A stretch of 64,000 nucleotides of DNA, from assembly GCF_041435215.1 (NCBI RefSeq), contig NZ_CP108394.1, forward strand, positions 9,300,001-9,364,000, given 5' to 3'. This document shows, piece by piece, positions 20,309-27,757 of the stretch. The DNA is from Streptomyces sp. NBC_01314 (GTDB taxonomy: Bacteria; Actinomycetota; Actinomycetes; Streptomycetales; Streptomycetaceae). A program made the position numbers and the translations under genes. The notes under the pieces were generated by a model that saw only the letters and a list, made by a program, of their open reading frames with translations, had not been told where the DNA came from and ran no database searches. Numbering within the stretch: the first letter of the stretch is position 1; every line of letters begins with the position of its first letter.

Positions 20309-21109
20309 GTGCAGGGGCAGGCGGAGTCGGTGGAGGGTGCGGTGCCGCGGGAGCGGCCCGGCCGACGGATTCTGAGGGACGAGACACTGCTCGTGCTCGG
20401 GCTCTCGCTCGGCGCCAGCGGGGTGTCCGCGCTGATCAGCTTCGTCGGATCGGTCACCAAGCCGGGCGGGCTGAAGGACCAGGCGGCCACCATGAACGCC
20501 TCGGCCGCGCCCGGCCGACCGTGGCTCGACCTCGCGTGGCAGCTCTTCGGGATCACGGCCGCCCTGGTGCCCGTCGCCCTGGTCGCACACTTCCTGCTGC
20601 GCGAGGGCGCGGGGCTGCGCACCCTCGGGTTCGACCGTACGAAGCCGTGGTTCGACCTCGGCCGGGGCGCGGCGATCGCCGCGGTGATCGGCAGCACGGG
20701 CATTGCTTTCTATCTGGCGGCCCGCGGCCTCGGCTTCAACCTCACGGTGGTCCCGGAGGCGCTGCCCGAGGTGTGGTGGAAGTACCCCGTGCTCATCCTC
20801 TCCGCGATCCAGAACGCGGTTCTCGAAGAGGTCATCGTGGTCGCGTATCTGCTGCGCCGGCTTCAGCAGCTGGGCTGGTCACCGGGGAGCGCGCTGGCCG
20901 CCAGCTCGGTGCTGCGCGGGTCGTACCACCTCTACCAGGGCATCGGCGGCTTCATCGGCAACATGGTGATGGGCGTGGTGTTCGTCTACCTGTACCGGCG
21001 GTGGGGGCGAGTGGGCCCGCTCGTGGTGGCCCACTCGCTGCTCGACATCGGGGCGTTCGTGGGGTACGCGCTGCTGGCGGGGAAGGTGGGCTGGCTGCCC
21101 ACCCCGTGA
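20309..21109 (+). CDS. CPBP-family intramembrane glutamic protease (CAAX-type)
   Basis: A 266-aa membrane protein with six to eight hydrophobic helices from about residue 25. The active-site set of the CPBP/Abi family is present: E173-E174 in NAVLEEVIVVAYLLRRL, H207 in VLRGSYHLYQG, and H242 with D246 in VVAHSLLDIG. Such proteases cleave peptides or CAAX-like tails, or act in bacteriocin immunity; the substrate is unknown here. GGAGG at 20299-20303 is 5 bases before GTG 20309. It follows the GCS2 gene after 90 bases and may be co-transcribed. Confidence 0.85.
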   Translation: MQGQAESVEGAVPRERPGRRILRDETLLVLGLSLGASGVSALISFVGSVTKPGGLKDQAATMNASAAPGRPWLDLAWQLFGITAALVPVALVAHFLLREGAGLRTLGFDRTKPWFDLGRGAAIAAVIGSTGIAFYLAARGLGFNLTVVPEALPEVWWKYPVLILSAIQNAVLEEVIVVAYLLRRLQQLGWSPGSALAASSVLRGSYHLYQGIGGFIGNMVMGVVFVYLYRRWGRVGPLVVAHSLLDIGAFVGYALLAGKVGWLPTP

Positions 21110-21138
21110 GAGACGGCCGTACGGGCAGGGCCGCGCCG

Positions 21139-21975
21139 TCAGGGCATGACGTCGGGGTCGTGGGGCCGGGCGAGGAGTTCGCCGTCGATGACCGTGACCG
21201 CGCGGCCGGAGAGCAGGGTGCGGTCGCCGCGGAGTTCGGTGCGGACGAGGCCGGAGCGGGGGGAGGCCTGGAGGCCGGTGAGGTGCGGGCTGCCCAGGCG
21301 TTCGGACCAGTAGGGGGCGAGGGCTGTGTGGGCGCTGCCCGTGACCGGGTCCTCGTCGATGCCGAGGTTGGGGAAGAAGCAGCGTGAGACGTAGTCGTGG
21401 CCGGCGGCGGGGTCCGCGGCTCGGGCGGTGGCGATGATGCCGCGCTCGGAGTAGCGGCCGAGGACCCGGACATCGGGGGCGAGGCCCAGGACCGTCTTCT
21501 CGTCGGCGAGCTCGATCAGCAGGTCGCCGACGTTCGGGCCGGTGTCGACGGCGCCCAGCGGCTCGGCGCCCAGGGCCTCGGCGATGCCGTCAGGGACGGA
21601 GACCGGAGTCAGGGGCGCGGTCGGGAAGTCGAGGGTGAGGGAGCCGTCCGGCTGGGGCGTGGCGATGAGGACACCGCTGCGCGTCGCGAACCGCACCGGG
21701 CCCTTGTGGTTGTTCGTGCTGCTCAGGATGTGTGCGGTGGCCAGTGTGGCGTGGCCGCACATCGCCACTTCGGCGACCGGCGTGAACCAGCGCAGCGCCC
21801 AGTCGGCCTCGCCGCCCTCGGGGAGGGGGTGGGCGAACGCGGTCTCGGCGTGGTTGACCTCTTTGGCCACGTTCTGCAGCCAGGCGTCGTCCGGGAAGGC
21901 GTCGAGGAGGAGGACTCCGGCGGGGTTGCCGGAGAAGGGGCGGTCGGTGAAGGCGTCGACGATACGAATGCGCAT
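21139..21975 (-). CDS. PhzF-family epimerase/isomerase
   Basis: A 278-aa protein with the two-lobe PhzF fold. The first lobe has VDAFTDRPFSGNPAGV and the catalytic glutamate E44 in EVNHAETAF, then LRWFTPVAEVAMCGHATLA; the second lobe has SRCFFPNLGIDEDPVTGSAH. Family members include PhzF, diaminopimelate-epimerase-like and thioredoxin-independent isomerases; the substrate is not predictable. There is no phenazine cluster nearby. TAGCGT lies exactly 6 bases before ATG 21975, so the message is probably leaderless. Confidence 0.9.
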   Translation of the reverse strand: MRIRIVDAFTDRPFSGNPAGVLLLDAFPDDAWLQNVAKEVNHAETAFAHPLPEGGEADWALRWFTPVAEVAMCGHATLATAHILSSTNNHKGPVRFATRSGVLIATPQPDGSLTLDFPTAPLTPVSVPDGIAEALGAEPLGAVDTGPNVGDLLIELADEKTVLGLAPDVRVLGRYSERGIIATARAADPAAGHDYVSRCFFPNLGIDEDPVTGSAHTALAPYWSERLGSPHLTGLQASPRSGLVRTELRGDRTLLSGRAVTVIDGELLARPHDPDVMP

Positions 21976-22115
21976 GGGACGACGCTAGGCGGTCGGTGAA
22001 GCGGCGGGCCAAGGCCAATTCCGGGACGGTGGACCGGCTTTTGGGGGCCGTTCGGGCGCCGCTCGTGGGCGGAGGGTGTTGGTCGGCCCCGGGACGGCAG
22101 CCGGGCGGCGGCGGG

Positions 22116-22895
22116 CTAGTGCACGGAGAAGCCGCCGTCGACGAAGATCGACTGTCCGGTGATGTAGCCGGCGGAGCGGCCTGCCAGGAACACCGCGGCC
22201 CCGGCGAAGTCGTCGGCCAGGCCGTTGCGTCCGACCATGGTGCGCGCGGCGAGGGCGGCCACCTTCTCCGGGTCGGACGACAGCCGCGTGTTGAGCGGGG
22301 TCATGACGAAGCCGGGGACCAGGGTGTTGCAGGTGACGCCGTGCGGCGACCACTCCTCGGCCTGCGAGCGGGCCAGCGACTCCAGCGCGCCCTTGGAGAC
22401 GCCGTACGCGCCGCTTCGGACGAACGCCCGGTGCGCCTGCTGGGAGGTGAGGTGGATGATGCGTCCGTAGCCCCGCTCGGCCATGCCGGGGCCGAAGCGC
22501 CGGCCCAGCAGGAAGGGCGCGTCCAGGTTCACGGCCATAGTGGTGTCCCACACGTCCTCGCCCAGCTCGCTCATCGGCGGACGCAGGTTGATGCCGGCGC
22601 TGTTGACGAGGATGTCGGGCTCGCCGAACGCCTCGGCAGCCTGCTCGGCCGCCGCGCGGACGCCGGCTCGGGTGCCCAGGTCGCCGCTCACCCAGGCCGC
22701 CCGGCAGCCGTCCGCCGTCAGTTCGTCGACCGTGGCCGTCAGCTCCGTCTCCCTGCGCGCGACGATCACCACGCTCGCCCCCGCCCGTGCGAGAGCCGTG
22801 GTGATGGCCTTGCCGATGCCGGAGCTGCCGCCCGTCACCACGGCGACCCGGCCGTCCAGCGAGAACAGTTCGGAGAGGTAGCTGTCGGAGATCAT
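22116..22895 (-). CDS. Short-chain dehydrogenase/reductase
   Basis: A 259-aa classical SDR. Cofactor motif TGGSSGIG is at about 21-28, NSAG near 97, and the catalytic Ser-Tyr-Lys are in HLTSQQAH and YGVSKGA. ARRETE after beta-2 (Arg-Arg) suggests NADP(H). The C-terminal SAGYITGQSIFVDGGFSVH is typical. Substrate unknown; gluconate 5-dehydrogenase-like or 3-oxoacyl reductase are candidates. The mRNA is probably leaderless, and its -10 is embedded in a 20-bp palindrome. Confidence 0.9.
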   Translation of the reverse strand: MISDSYLSELFSLDGRVAVVTGGSSGIGKAITTALARAGASVVIVARRETELTATVDELTADGCRAAWVSGDLGTRAGVRAAAEQAAEAFGEPDILVNSAGINLRPPMSELGEDVWDTTMAVNLDAPFLLGRRFGPGMAERGYGRIIHLTSQQAHRAFVRSGAYGVSKGALESLARSQAEEWSPHGVTCNTLVPGFVMTPLNTRLSSDPEKVAALAARTMVGRNGLADDFAGAAVFLAGRSAGYITGQSIFVDGGFSVH

Positions 22896-22897
22896 TT

Positions 22898-22917
22898 CCG
22901 CACCCTAGAGGGTGCGG
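22898..22917 (-). promoter_or_regulatory. Palindromic operator over a leaderless promoter
   Basis: CCGCACCCT-AG-AGGGTGCGG has perfect 9-bp arms. On the minus strand TAGGGT inside it is exactly 6 bases from the SDR start ATG 22895, so it serves as the -10. A repressor dimer bound here would block this promoter; no regulator gene is adjacent apart from padR, about 830 bases away. Confidence 0.6.
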
Positions 22918-22939
22918 CGACGGCGGCGGTGCGTGGGGA

Positions 22940-23632
22940 TCACCGGATTTCCGTCCCGGCCGTGCCGCCCGGCTGAACCGCTCGGTTCGTGGCGCTCATG
23001 ACGTGGTCGATCGCGAGAGTGATGTCGGCTGCGATGTGGGTGGGCCGGTAGGAGGCCTCATGCCAGGCGCGGCCGTTCGCCACCCACACGCTGCGCAGGC
23101 CGAGTGCGTCGGCGCCCGCGATATCGGCCGGCGGTGAGTCGCCGACGACCCAGGCGCCGGGCAGGGGGAGGGCGACGGTGGCGGCCGCGGCGTGGAAGAT
23201 CCCCGGTTCCGGTTTCGCGCTGCCGACGGCTTCGGAGACGACCCAGCCCTGGACGAGCCGGTCGAGCCCGGTGTTGCGGATCTTCGCCTCCTGCTGGACG
23301 GTCCGGCCGTTGGTGACGATCACGCAGGTCCAGCCGCCGGTCCGCGCCCTGTCCAGCGCCTCGCGGGTGGTGGGCGCGAGGACCACGCGGTCGGCGGCGC
23401 CGGTGTCGAGCAGGGCGCGGACGGCGGAGTGCGGTACGGCGCTTCCGTAGCGGTGGATCAGGGCTGCGGAGACCTCGTGGCGAGGGGTGCGGCCGCCCGC
23501 GTCGACGGTCGTCACCCATGCCAGGTCGGTGTCGGGCAGGCCTTGCGCGGAGAGGAAGGCGGCCGTGGCGTCGCGGAAGGCTGCGTCGCGGTCGATGAGG
23601 GTGTTGTCCAGGTCGAGCAGCAACAAGGGCAT
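22940..23632 (-). CDS. HAD-family hydrolase (phosphatase-like)
   Basis: A 230-aa haloacid-dehalogenase-superfamily enzyme. Motif I is LLLDLDNTLID (nucleophile Asp), motif II VIVTNGRT, motif III K in GSAKPEPGIF, and motif IV VVGDSPPADIAGA. The cap is alpha-helical between motifs I and II, which fits small phosphatases such as phosphoglycolate- or HMP-phosphatases. ATG 23632 begins exactly at the conserved domain; an in-frame ATG at 23707 adds 25 unconserved residues and overlaps the padR operator. It is divergent from padR and so may share its regulation. Confidence 0.85.
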   Translation of the reverse strand: MPLLLLDLDNTLIDRDAAFRDATAAFLSAQGLPDTDLAWVTTVDAGGRTPRHEVSAALIHRYGSAVPHSAVRALLDTGAADRVVLAPTTREALDRARTGGWTCVIVTNGRTVQQEAKIRNTGLDRLVQGWVVSEAVGSAKPEPGIFHAAAATVALPLPGAWVVGDSPPADIAGADALGLRSVWVANGRAWHEASYRPTHIAADITLAIDHVMSATNRAVQPGGTAGTEIR

Positions 23633-23691
23633 GCGCGGCAGTAGACCACGAGGGTGTTCCGAGTCGGGGGTTGCCAGACGACAGGTCCCGA

Positions 23692-23728
23692 TATATCGTT
23701 GAGGCATCGCGACAGATCAACGATGGAA
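23692..23728 (+). promoter_or_regulatory. Operator region between the HAD and padR genes
   Basis: The palindrome CGATATATCG (23692-23701) overlaps an inverted repeat ATCGTTGA-N14-TCAACGAT (about 23698-23727). It lies directly upstream of padR. PadR repressors commonly bind such ATAT-centred dyads at their own promoters, so autoregulation is likely. Confidence 0.55.
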
Positions 23729-23741
23729 TGGAGTGATTGCG

Positions 23742-24380
23742 ATGCGTTCCCGTGGGCAGGACTTCGGATTCGAGCGTGGACATGGAGGCCGTGGCGGGGA
23801 GCACCCCCACGGCCGAGGTGGCGCCGAGGGGCTGCGCGCCGCCTTCGGGCCCTTCGGGCCGGGCCAGGGTGGTCCCGGGCCGTTCGGGCCTTTCGGTGGG
23901 GGCCCCTGGGGTGGGCGCGGCCGAGGCGGACCCAGGGGAAGGGCGCGGCGGGGCGACGTACGCGCGTCGATCCTGGCCCTCCTCAAGGACAGGCCCATGC
24001 ACGGCTACGAGATGATCCAGGAGATCGCCGAGCGCAGTGGCGGGGCATGGAAGCCCAGCCCCGGCTCGGTGTACCCCACCCTCCAGTTGCTGGAGGACGA
24101 GGGGCTGATCGCCAGCGCGTCCGAGGGCGGCAAGAAGCTGTTCTCGCTCACCGAGGCCGGTCGCACCGCGGCCGACGAGGGGCCCGAGGCTCCCTGGGAA
24201 GAGGCCTCGCGCGGGGTCGACTGGGAGGCGCTGAGCGAGATCCGGCAGGCCGGCTTCGGTCTGATGGAGGCGTTCGGCCAGGTCTGGAAGACCGGCGACA
24301 AGGACCAGCGCGACAAGGCGCTGACGGTGATCAACGAAGCCCGCAAGAAGCTGTACCTGATCCTCGCCGACGAGGGCTGA
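23742..24380 (+). CDS. PadR-family transcriptional repressor
   Basis: A 212-aa repressor. Residues 1-65 are a low-complexity Gly/Pro/Phe-rich tail (FGPFGPGQGG, GGPWGGRGRGG), then a PadR winged helix at about 68-140: ASILALLKDRPMHGYEMIQE, GSVYPTLQLLEDEGLI and LFSLTEAGR. A C-terminal helical dimerisation part follows. ATG 23742 has GGAG about 8 bases upstream; GTG 23733 is an alternative. Ligands of PadR proteins are small molecules; none is suggested here. It stands divergent to the HAD gene across an inverted-repeat operator. Confidence 0.88.
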   Translation: MRSRGQDFGFERGHGGRGGEHPHGRGGAEGLRAAFGPFGPGQGGPGPFGPFGGGPWGGRGRGGPRGRARRGDVRASILALLKDRPMHGYEMIQEIAERSGGAWKPSPGSVYPTLQLLEDEGLIASASEGGKKLFSLTEAGRTAADEGPEAPWEEASRGVDWEALSEIRQAGFGLMEAFGQVWKTGDKDQRDKALTVINEARKKLYLILADEG

Positions 24381-24435
24381 CGGCAGTGCGTGGGTGACAC
24401 GAGCGTGACGCGTGTGTGCGTGACACGTGCGTGAG

Positions 24436-24465
24436 AGCGCCCCGCGGAGATTTCCGCGGGGCGCT
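24436..24465 (+). terminator. padR / SRPBCC convergent terminator
   Basis: AGCGCCCCGCGG (24436-24447) pairs perfectly with CCGCGGGGCGCT (24454-24465), loop AGATTT. It stands between convergent genes and may terminate both. Confidence 0.75.
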
Positions 24466-24509
24466 CCGGTGTGTGCGGGGAGCGCGCGGGGTGTGGGCCC
24501 GGCGCGGGG

Positions 24510-24938
24510 TCAGGCCACGAGGCCGCCCAGCTTGCGCAGGGACTCGTCGAGCGCGGCCGTGGCCGAGTCCCTGAGCCTGCCCGCCATCAGGGAGACGGCG
24601 GCGCCGGTGAACCGGCCGTCGATACGGACCGTGGTGGCGTCGCCGTCGGGGGTGAGGGTGTAGCGGGTGACGAGGTCCACGGCCATGGGGCCCTTGCCCC
24701 GGATGGCCAGGGTGCGGGCGGGTTCCAGTTCGGCGATGGTCCACTCGACCTCCGCCGGGAAGCCCATGAGCTTCAGGTTCTCCTGGAAGGTGCCGCCCAC
24801 CGCGAAGGTCTCCGGGCCGCCCTTGGGGAAGCCGGTGTGGGTCGTGTTCCACTCGCCGTACGCGGACCAGTCGACGAGCCGGGCCCAGACCTGCTCGGCG
24901 GGTGCCTCGATGCGTGCCTCCGCGCTGACATCGGCCAT
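24510..24938 (-). CDS. SRPBCC (START/polyketide-cyclase-like) protein
   Basis: A 142-aa single-domain helix-grip protein: ARIEAPAEQVWARLVDWSAYGEWN at the N-terminus, KLMGFPAEVEWTIAELEPA in the middle, and a long C-terminal helix (LMAGRLRDSATAALDESLRKLGGLV). Members bind hydrophobic ligands; the closest named type is the CoxG/carbon monoxide dehydrogenase subunit G-like group. AAGGGG lies about 8 bases before ATG 24938. A palindrome about 70 bases upstream may be its operator. Confidence 0.85.
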   Translation of the reverse strand: MADVSAEARIEAPAEQVWARLVDWSAYGEWNTTHTGFPKGGPETFAVGGTFQENLKLMGFPAEVEWTIAELEPARTLAIRGKGPMAVDLVTRYTLTPDGDATTVRIDGRFTGAAVSLMAGRLRDSATAALDESLRKLGGLVA

Positions 24939-25005
24939 GCGACAACCCCTTCGTCTCGGACGCTGGTGTCGCGGAACGTAGCCCCGACGCCCGGAACATT
25001 CAATA

Positions 25006-25020
25006 CTGATGAACCGTCAG
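25006..25020 (-). promoter_or_regulatory. Possible TetR-type operator upstream of the SRPBCC gene
   Basis: CTGATGAACCGTCAG is a 15-bp dyad (CTGA...TCAG) overlapping CAATACTGAT, a possible minus-strand promoter element, within the gap 24939-25243. The rest of that gap shows nothing recognisable besides a GGAGGAGG stretch near 25153. Confidence 0.4.
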
Positions 25021-25243
25021 GAACCGGCCTCGGGGTCGGCCGGCCCGCTCGCCGTGCGGTCGGGGGCGAGCGCCGGTGTGATGCGGTTGCGTGCGAGGCG
25101 CGGGGCAAGGAGGCGCGCGCCCCTTATGCCGGACGGCCGGATCTCATCCGTAGGGAGGAGGAGCGGCCCCTCCCTACGCAACCTGTGTCGGACACGAAGA
25201 TGCTTCCTTTCGCGGATGACCCGGGGGCGGTGCGACTGATGGG

Positions 25244-25792
25244 GTGGAGGGCGTGCTATCCCGTATCCCCCGGCAGTCGGCCGTAGACCATGGTCCGGAC
25301 CACGTGGAGATCGAAGGCAGGCTCACTGACGAGCTGGCCTCGGTGGTCGCCGGTGCGCGCAGACGGGCGCTCCGCGACGGGGACCGCCAGATCGACACCG
25401 CCCATCTGCTGCACTCGCTCGTGGAGTCCGACCCCGAGGTCCGTGCCGTCTTCGACGGCCCGCAGGTCGCCCGGCTGCTCGGCTATCTGGTGCAGCGCAG
25501 CATCGGTTACGGGCTGCGCTGGCAGATCGGTGTCGAGGACGCCGGTGCCGTCCCCGGGGTGCCGGGCATGCCCGGCTGGTCGCCCGTGGCGGCTCGGGTG
25601 ATGACGCAGGCGGACGACCGTGCCGTGCGGCGGGGTGAGCGGTCGGCCCAAGGTGTCGATCTGCTGGCGGTGCTCGTCGCGGCCACCGGATCGCGGGCCG
25701 TGGAGGTGCTGGGCAAGGTGGGTGTCGACGGGGGAGTGGTGGCGCGGCGGATCCCGGGGACGGGTGAGGGCCGGGTCGGGGGCGGGTGGTGA
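25244..25792 (+). CDS. Clp N-terminal (Clp R) domain protein
   Basis: A 182-aa protein made of two Clp-N repeats without ATPase domains. Repeat one has LTDELASVVAGARRRALRDG and IDTAHLLHSLVESDPEVRAV; repeat two has SPVAARVMTQADDRAVRRGE and VDLLAVLVAATGSRAVEVL. The C-terminus is Gly-rich. Clp-N domains bind substrates or adaptors of ClpC/ClpA; a stand-alone protein of this kind could act as an adaptor or a decoy. The start is unclear: GTG 25244 and GTG 25253 both lie near GGAGG. Confidence 0.78.
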   Translation: MEGVLSRIPRQSAVDHGPDHVEIEGRLTDELASVVAGARRRALRDGDRQIDTAHLLHSLVESDPEVRAVFDGPQVARLLGYLVQRSIGYGLRWQIGVEDAGAVPGVPGMPGWSPVAARVMTQADDRAVRRGERSAQGVDLLAVLVAATGSRAVEVLGKVGVDGGVVARRIPGTGEGRVGGGW

Positions 25793-25886
25793 CCGGGGGC
25801 GGGGGCGTTGAGGCGCGACTGTCCGCGGTCCAGCCGGTGAGACAGGTGTCATCGAGGGTGACGCTCCTGTCGCCGGCTGTCATCAT

Positions 25887-26894
25887 GTGCCGGTGCATAC
25901 GTCTCAGGGGAGTCAGGGGCAACGCGGGCGCGGTGCCGGGCTGGTGCTCGCGCTCGGGTCCGCGGTCGCCTTCGGTGGATCGGGCACCGCGGCCAAGCCG
26001 CTCATCGAGGCGGGACTCGACCCGCTGCATGTGGTGTGGCTGCGGGTCGTGGGGGCCGCTCTGGTGATGCTGCCGCTGGCCGTGCGGCACCGGGATCTGG
26101 TGCGTCGGCGGCCCGCGCTGCTCGTCGGGTTCGGGCTGTTCGCCGTGGCCGGTGTGCAGGCCTTCTACTTCGCCTCGATCTCCCGCATACCGGTCGGTGT
26201 CGCCCTCCTCGTGGAGTACCTCGGACCGGCCATCGTCCTCGGCTGGGTGCGGTTCGTGCAGCGGCGGCCGGTGACGCGGGCCGCGGCGGCCGGGGTCGTC
26301 CTCGCGGTCGGTGGCCTGGCCTGCGTCGTGGAGATCTGGTCGGGGCTGAGCTTCGACCCGCTCGGGCTGCTGTTCGCGCTCGGGGCCGCCTGCTGTCAGG
26401 CCGGGTACTTCGTGCTGTCCGACCAGGGGAGCGACGCGGGGGCGGAGGCGCCGGATCCGCTCGGGGTCATCGCCTACGGGTTGCTGGTGGGCGCGGTGGT
26501 GCTCACGGTGGTGGCCCGGCCGTGGGGGATGGACTGGGCGGTGCTCGGGGGCGCCGCGCGGATGGACGGTACGGCTGTTCCGGCCTGGCTGCTGCTCGGG
26601 TGGGTGGTGCTGATCGCCACGGTGCTCGCGTACGTCACCGGGGTGGTGGCTGTGCGGCGGTTGTCGCCGCAGGTGGCGGGGGTCGTGGGGTGTCTGGAGG
26701 CGGTGGTCGCGACCGTGCTCGCGTGGGTGCTGTTGGGTGAGCATCTGTCGGCGCCGCAGATCGTGGGCGGGGTGGTGGTGCTGGCCGGGGCGTTCGTCGC
26801 CCAGCGCTCCGCGCCGGGGAAGGGTTCGCCGCGGCCGGTGGCGTCCGGTGGGGAAGGTGTTGAACCTGAGCTGTCGGTGGGGCGTGGTCGATGA
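25887..26894 (+). CDS. EamA/RhtA-family transporter (DMT superfamily)
   Basis: A 335-aa membrane protein with ten predicted helices in two EamA repeats: ALGSAVAFGGSGTAAKPLIE and YFASISRIPVGVALLVEYLG in the first, FALGAACCQAGYFVLSDQG and VAVRRLSPQVAGVVGCLEAV in the second. The GVALLVEYLGP segment resembles RhtA-type amino-acid exporters. The C-terminal tail (about 305-335) is hydrophilic. It begins about 95 bases after the Clp-N gene at GTG 25887 with no visible ribosome site. Substrate unknown. Confidence 0.85.
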   Translation: MPVHTSQGSQGQRGRGAGLVLALGSAVAFGGSGTAAKPLIEAGLDPLHVVWLRVVGAALVMLPLAVRHRDLVRRRPALLVGFGLFAVAGVQAFYFASISRIPVGVALLVEYLGPAIVLGWVRFVQRRPVTRAAAAGVVLAVGGLACVVEIWSGLSFDPLGLLFALGAACCQAGYFVLSDQGSDAGAEAPDPLGVIAYGLLVGAVVLTVVARPWGMDWAVLGGAARMDGTAVPAWLLLGWVVLIATVLAYVTGVVAVRRLSPQVAGVVGCLEAVVATVLAWVLLGEHLSAPQIVGGVVVLAGAFVAQRSAPGKGSPRPVASGGEGVEPELSVGRGR

Positions 26895-26960
26895 CGCCTT
26901 CGGGAGTCGGTGGGGCGTGGCCGACGACGCCGTGAGGGCTTCGCGGTCTGCGGACCGCGG

Positions 26961-27015
26961 GTCGTGTGTGGTTGCCCGCGCGGTTCCCCGCGCCTCTTAT
27001 CAGGGGCGCGGGGAA
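26961..27015 (+). repeat. Dispersed intergenic hairpin repeat, copy A
   Basis: GTCGTGTGTGGTTGCCCGCG is followed by a 14-bp stem (26984-26997 with 27002-27015, TTCCCCGCGCC...GGCGCGGGGAA) and a 4-base loop. It sits between convergent genes and probably terminates both. Related copies are at 48421, 53518 and 56690. Just upstream (about 26870-26940) GTCGGTGGGGCGTGG occurs twice, 41 bases apart. Confidence 0.75.
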
Positions 27016-27023
27016 GCCGGGAG

Positions 27024-27734
27024 TCACAGGGTCTTGAGGTAGTCCGGCAGTTCGGTGGCGGGGGCCAGGTCGGGGTCCGGGATGGGGGTGTCGTAGCCCT
27101 TGCGGAGGGGGACGACGCCGGCCCAGTGGTGCAGGGCGAGGTCCTCGGGCTCGTCGTTGACGCCGCCGGTGCGGATCTTGGCGGAGACCTCGTGCAGGTC
27201 GAGGCGGATCACGGCGGTGGCCGCGAACTCCTTGGCGTTGGCCGGCCGGGAGTCCTCCGAGCGGCCCGGCACGACGTGGTCGACGAGGGCGTCCAGGGCG
27301 ACCCGCCGCTCCTGCGGGTCGGTGACCTCGTGGGCGGTGCCGTGCACCACGACCGACCGGTAGTTGATCGAGTGGTGGAAGGCGGAGCGGGCCAGGATCA
27401 GCGCGTCCACGTGTGTCACCGTCAGGCACACCGCCAGGCCCGGGTCCGCCCGGCCCGTCATCCGCAGCGGGCGCGAGCCGGTCGAACCGTGCACGTAGAG
27501 CGTCTCGCCGACCCGGCCGTACAACGTGGGCAGCACCACCGGGGCGCCGTCGCGGACGAAGCCGAGATGGCAGACGTACCCCTGGTCGAGTATCGAGTGC
27601 ACCAGTTCCCTGTCGTACGAGGCCTTCTGTGCGCCCCGGGCGGGGACGGTGCGGTCGGTGGGGGTGTAGGCGGCGGGTGGCGTCGCCGGCTGCGGTGTCG
27701 TCGACTGCTCGGTCCCCGTCATTGCGTTCCCCAT
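27024..27734 (-). CDS. Pyridoxamine-phosphate-oxidase-like flavin-binding protein
   Basis: A 236-aa split-barrel flavoprotein-like protein. After a Thr/Pro-rich N-terminus the fold starts at ASYDRELVHSILDQGYVCHL and continues through GETLYVHGSTGSRPLRM, HHSINYRSVVVHG and AKIRTGGVNDEPEDLAL, the profile of the nitroimidazole-resistance/FMN-binding group. It is divergent from a MocR regulator across only 23 bases, so it is the probable regulated gene. ATG 27734 is the longest start; ATG 27722 has GGGGAA about 5 bases upstream and is equally possible. Confidence 0.85.
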   Translation of the reverse strand: MGNAMTGTEQSTTPQPATPPAAYTPTDRTVPARGAQKASYDRELVHSILDQGYVCHLGFVRDGAPVVLPTLYGRVGETLYVHGSTGSRPLRMTGRADPGLAVCLTVTHVDALILARSAFHHSINYRSVVVHGTAHEVTDPQERRVALDALVDHVVPGRSEDSRPANAKEFAATAVIRLDLHEVSAKIRTGGVNDEPEDLALHHWAGVVPLRKGYDTPIPDPDLAPATELPDYLKTL

Positions 27735-27750
27735 TGCACTAGTGCATAAT
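27735..27750. promoter_or_regulatory. Shared operator/promoter of the MocR-PNPOx divergent pair
   Basis: The perfect 12-bp palindrome TGCACTAGTGCA (27735-27746) overlaps CATAAT (27745-27750), which is 7 bases from the MocR GTG start and so acts as its -10. The whole intergenic space is 23 bases, so a dimer bound here must affect both genes. Confidence 0.7.
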
Positions 27751-27757
27751 CTGCTTT

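Noticed and set aside
23705..23707. Longer HAD start at ATG 23707
   Set aside because: It would add 25 unconserved residues and overlap the padR operator; ATG 23632 begins at the conserved motif I.
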